A stretch of 7,136 nucleotides of DNA, from NCBI GenBank assembly GCA_029212275.1, contig JARGOI010000049.1, positions 1 through 7,136 on the forward strand. Reading direction: 5' to 3'. Below, piece by piece: positions 7,015-7,136 of this stretch; the first letter of the stretch is position 1, and each line of letters starts with the position of its first letter. The translations under genes and the position numbers were made by a program. The notes under the pieces were generated by a model. The model searched no databases and was not told where the DNA came from. It saw nothing but the letters and a program-made list of their open reading frames with translations. Source of the stretch: Thalassolituus sp. Its GTDB lineage: Bacteria > Pseudomonadota > Gammaproteobacteria > Pseudomonadales > Oceanobacteraceae.

Positions 7015-7030
7015 GGGCACGCTAATTGCT
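7015..7030 (+). promoter_or_regulatory. Sigma-54 (RpoN) -24/-12 promoter
   Basis: The sequence GGGCACGCTAATTGCT matches the sigma-54 consensus TGGCACG-N4-TTGCW at every fixed base except the first T. The invariant GG (7016-7017) and GC (7028-7029) have the exact required spacing. The flanking C at 7014 and A at 7033 also agree with the extended consensus. The predicted transcription start is about 7041, giving a leader of about 47 nt to the ATG at 7088. Such promoters need an ATP-dependent enhancer-binding activator, whose site would normally lie 80-150 bp upstream. An overlapping TATAAA at 7038-7043 has no properly spaced -35 partner. The call rests on sequence match and placement before a gene start. 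Confidence 0.75.
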
Positions 7031-7043
7031 CAATCCCTATAAA

Positions 7044-7059
7044 CGGCGTTACGACGCCG
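7044..7059 (+). other. Short hairpin at the 5' end of the predicted leader RNA
   Basis: CGGCGT (7044-7049) pairs perfectly with ACGCCG (7054-7059) around a TACG loop. As RNA this is a UACG loop of the stable UNCG type, though closed by U-A rather than the preferred C-G. It would begin about 4 nt after the predicted sigma-54 start. It could protect the transcript from decay or tune translation. No T run follows, so it is not a terminator. Confidence 0.5.
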
Positions 7060-7087
7060 AGTTTCTGTCGTTTAACAAGGGGTAGCT

Positions 7088-7136
7088 ATGGTTAACGTCG
7101 CCATAAGTCAGGTCGTTGACGCACAACCTTCAATGG
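7088..7136 (+). CDS. Unidentified gene, start only (cut by window end)
   Basis: An open frame begins at ATG 7088 and runs off the window after 16 codons: MVNVAISQVVDAQPSM. A strong ribosome binding site AAGGGG (7077-7082) lies 5 nt before it, and a sigma-54 promoter lies upstream, so this is very likely a real gene start. The visible residues show no signal peptide, membrane helix or known motif, so no function is assigned. Genes under sigma-54 in marine gammaproteobacteria often serve flagella, pili, nitrogen use or surface polymers. A flagellar gene is a guess from that pattern only. Confidence 0.7.
   Translation, partial: MVNVAISQVVDAQPSM

Noticed and set aside
7038..7059. Sigma-28 flagellar promoter (TAAA ... 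GCCGA)
   Set aside because: The distance from TAAA to GCCGA is 12 nt instead of about 15 and the rest of both boxes does not match; the sigma-54 match is far better.
7044..7059. Intrinsic terminator upstream of the gene at 7088
   Set aside because: The stem is only 6 bp and no T tract follows on + or on -.
1..7136. Mobile element, phage, toxin-antitoxin or defence genes
   Set aside because: No transposase, integrase, terminal repeats, attachment sites, phage or defence domains are visible; all complete genes belong to recognisable families.

Overview
The window reads as chromosomal DNA of a gammaproteobacterium, probably a marine or free-living one. The evidence is a TonB2-type energising operon of the kind described in vibrios and marine relatives, a prfB-lysS pair, and an RF2 recoding site identical over its core to the Escherichia coli one. 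These come from recognising protein families and motifs by eye; no database was searched. Base composition looks moderate and fairly even. I see no insertion sequence, tRNA, rRNA or CRISPR array.

Positions 3-4054 (+ strand) hold five tightly packed genes in one direction. They are a long ExbB-like protein whose start lies outside the window (TtpC type), a short ExbB, an ExbD, a short TonB, and an exported tetratricopeptide-repeat protein. Spacings are 5, 30, 2 and 19 nt, so this is very likely one transcription unit whose promoter lies upstream of the window. Together the products should form an inner-membrane proton channel (ExbB/ExbD with the accessory TtpC). That channel drives TonB, which spans the periplasm and energises outer-membrane receptors. 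The TPR protein would be a periplasmic accessory. No receptor or siderophore gene is present, so the substrate cannot be read from this window.

Positions 4109-4145 hold a strong hairpin flanked by an A tract and a T tract. It can end transcription from both sides, because the next two genes converge on it.

Positions 4173-6890 (- strand) carry prfB (peptide chain release factor 2, made through a programmed +1 frameshift at an in-frame UGA) followed by lysS (class II lysyl-tRNA synthetase), 71 nt apart. The real prfB start is most likely a TTG at 6890. The ATG at 6838 lies in the post-shift frame and is a false start.

Positions 6891-7087 form a divergent intergenic region with more visible structure than the rest of the window. 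It contains an 11-bp dyad, a near-consensus sigma-54 (-24/-12) promoter reading right, and a short hairpin just after the predicted transcription start. A good ribosome binding site then precedes an unidentified gene beginning at 7088, of which only 16 codons are visible. This sigma-54 promoter region is the most interesting non-coding signal. The protein-coding content is otherwise recognisable, and I find no clear evidence of a wholly undescribed system.
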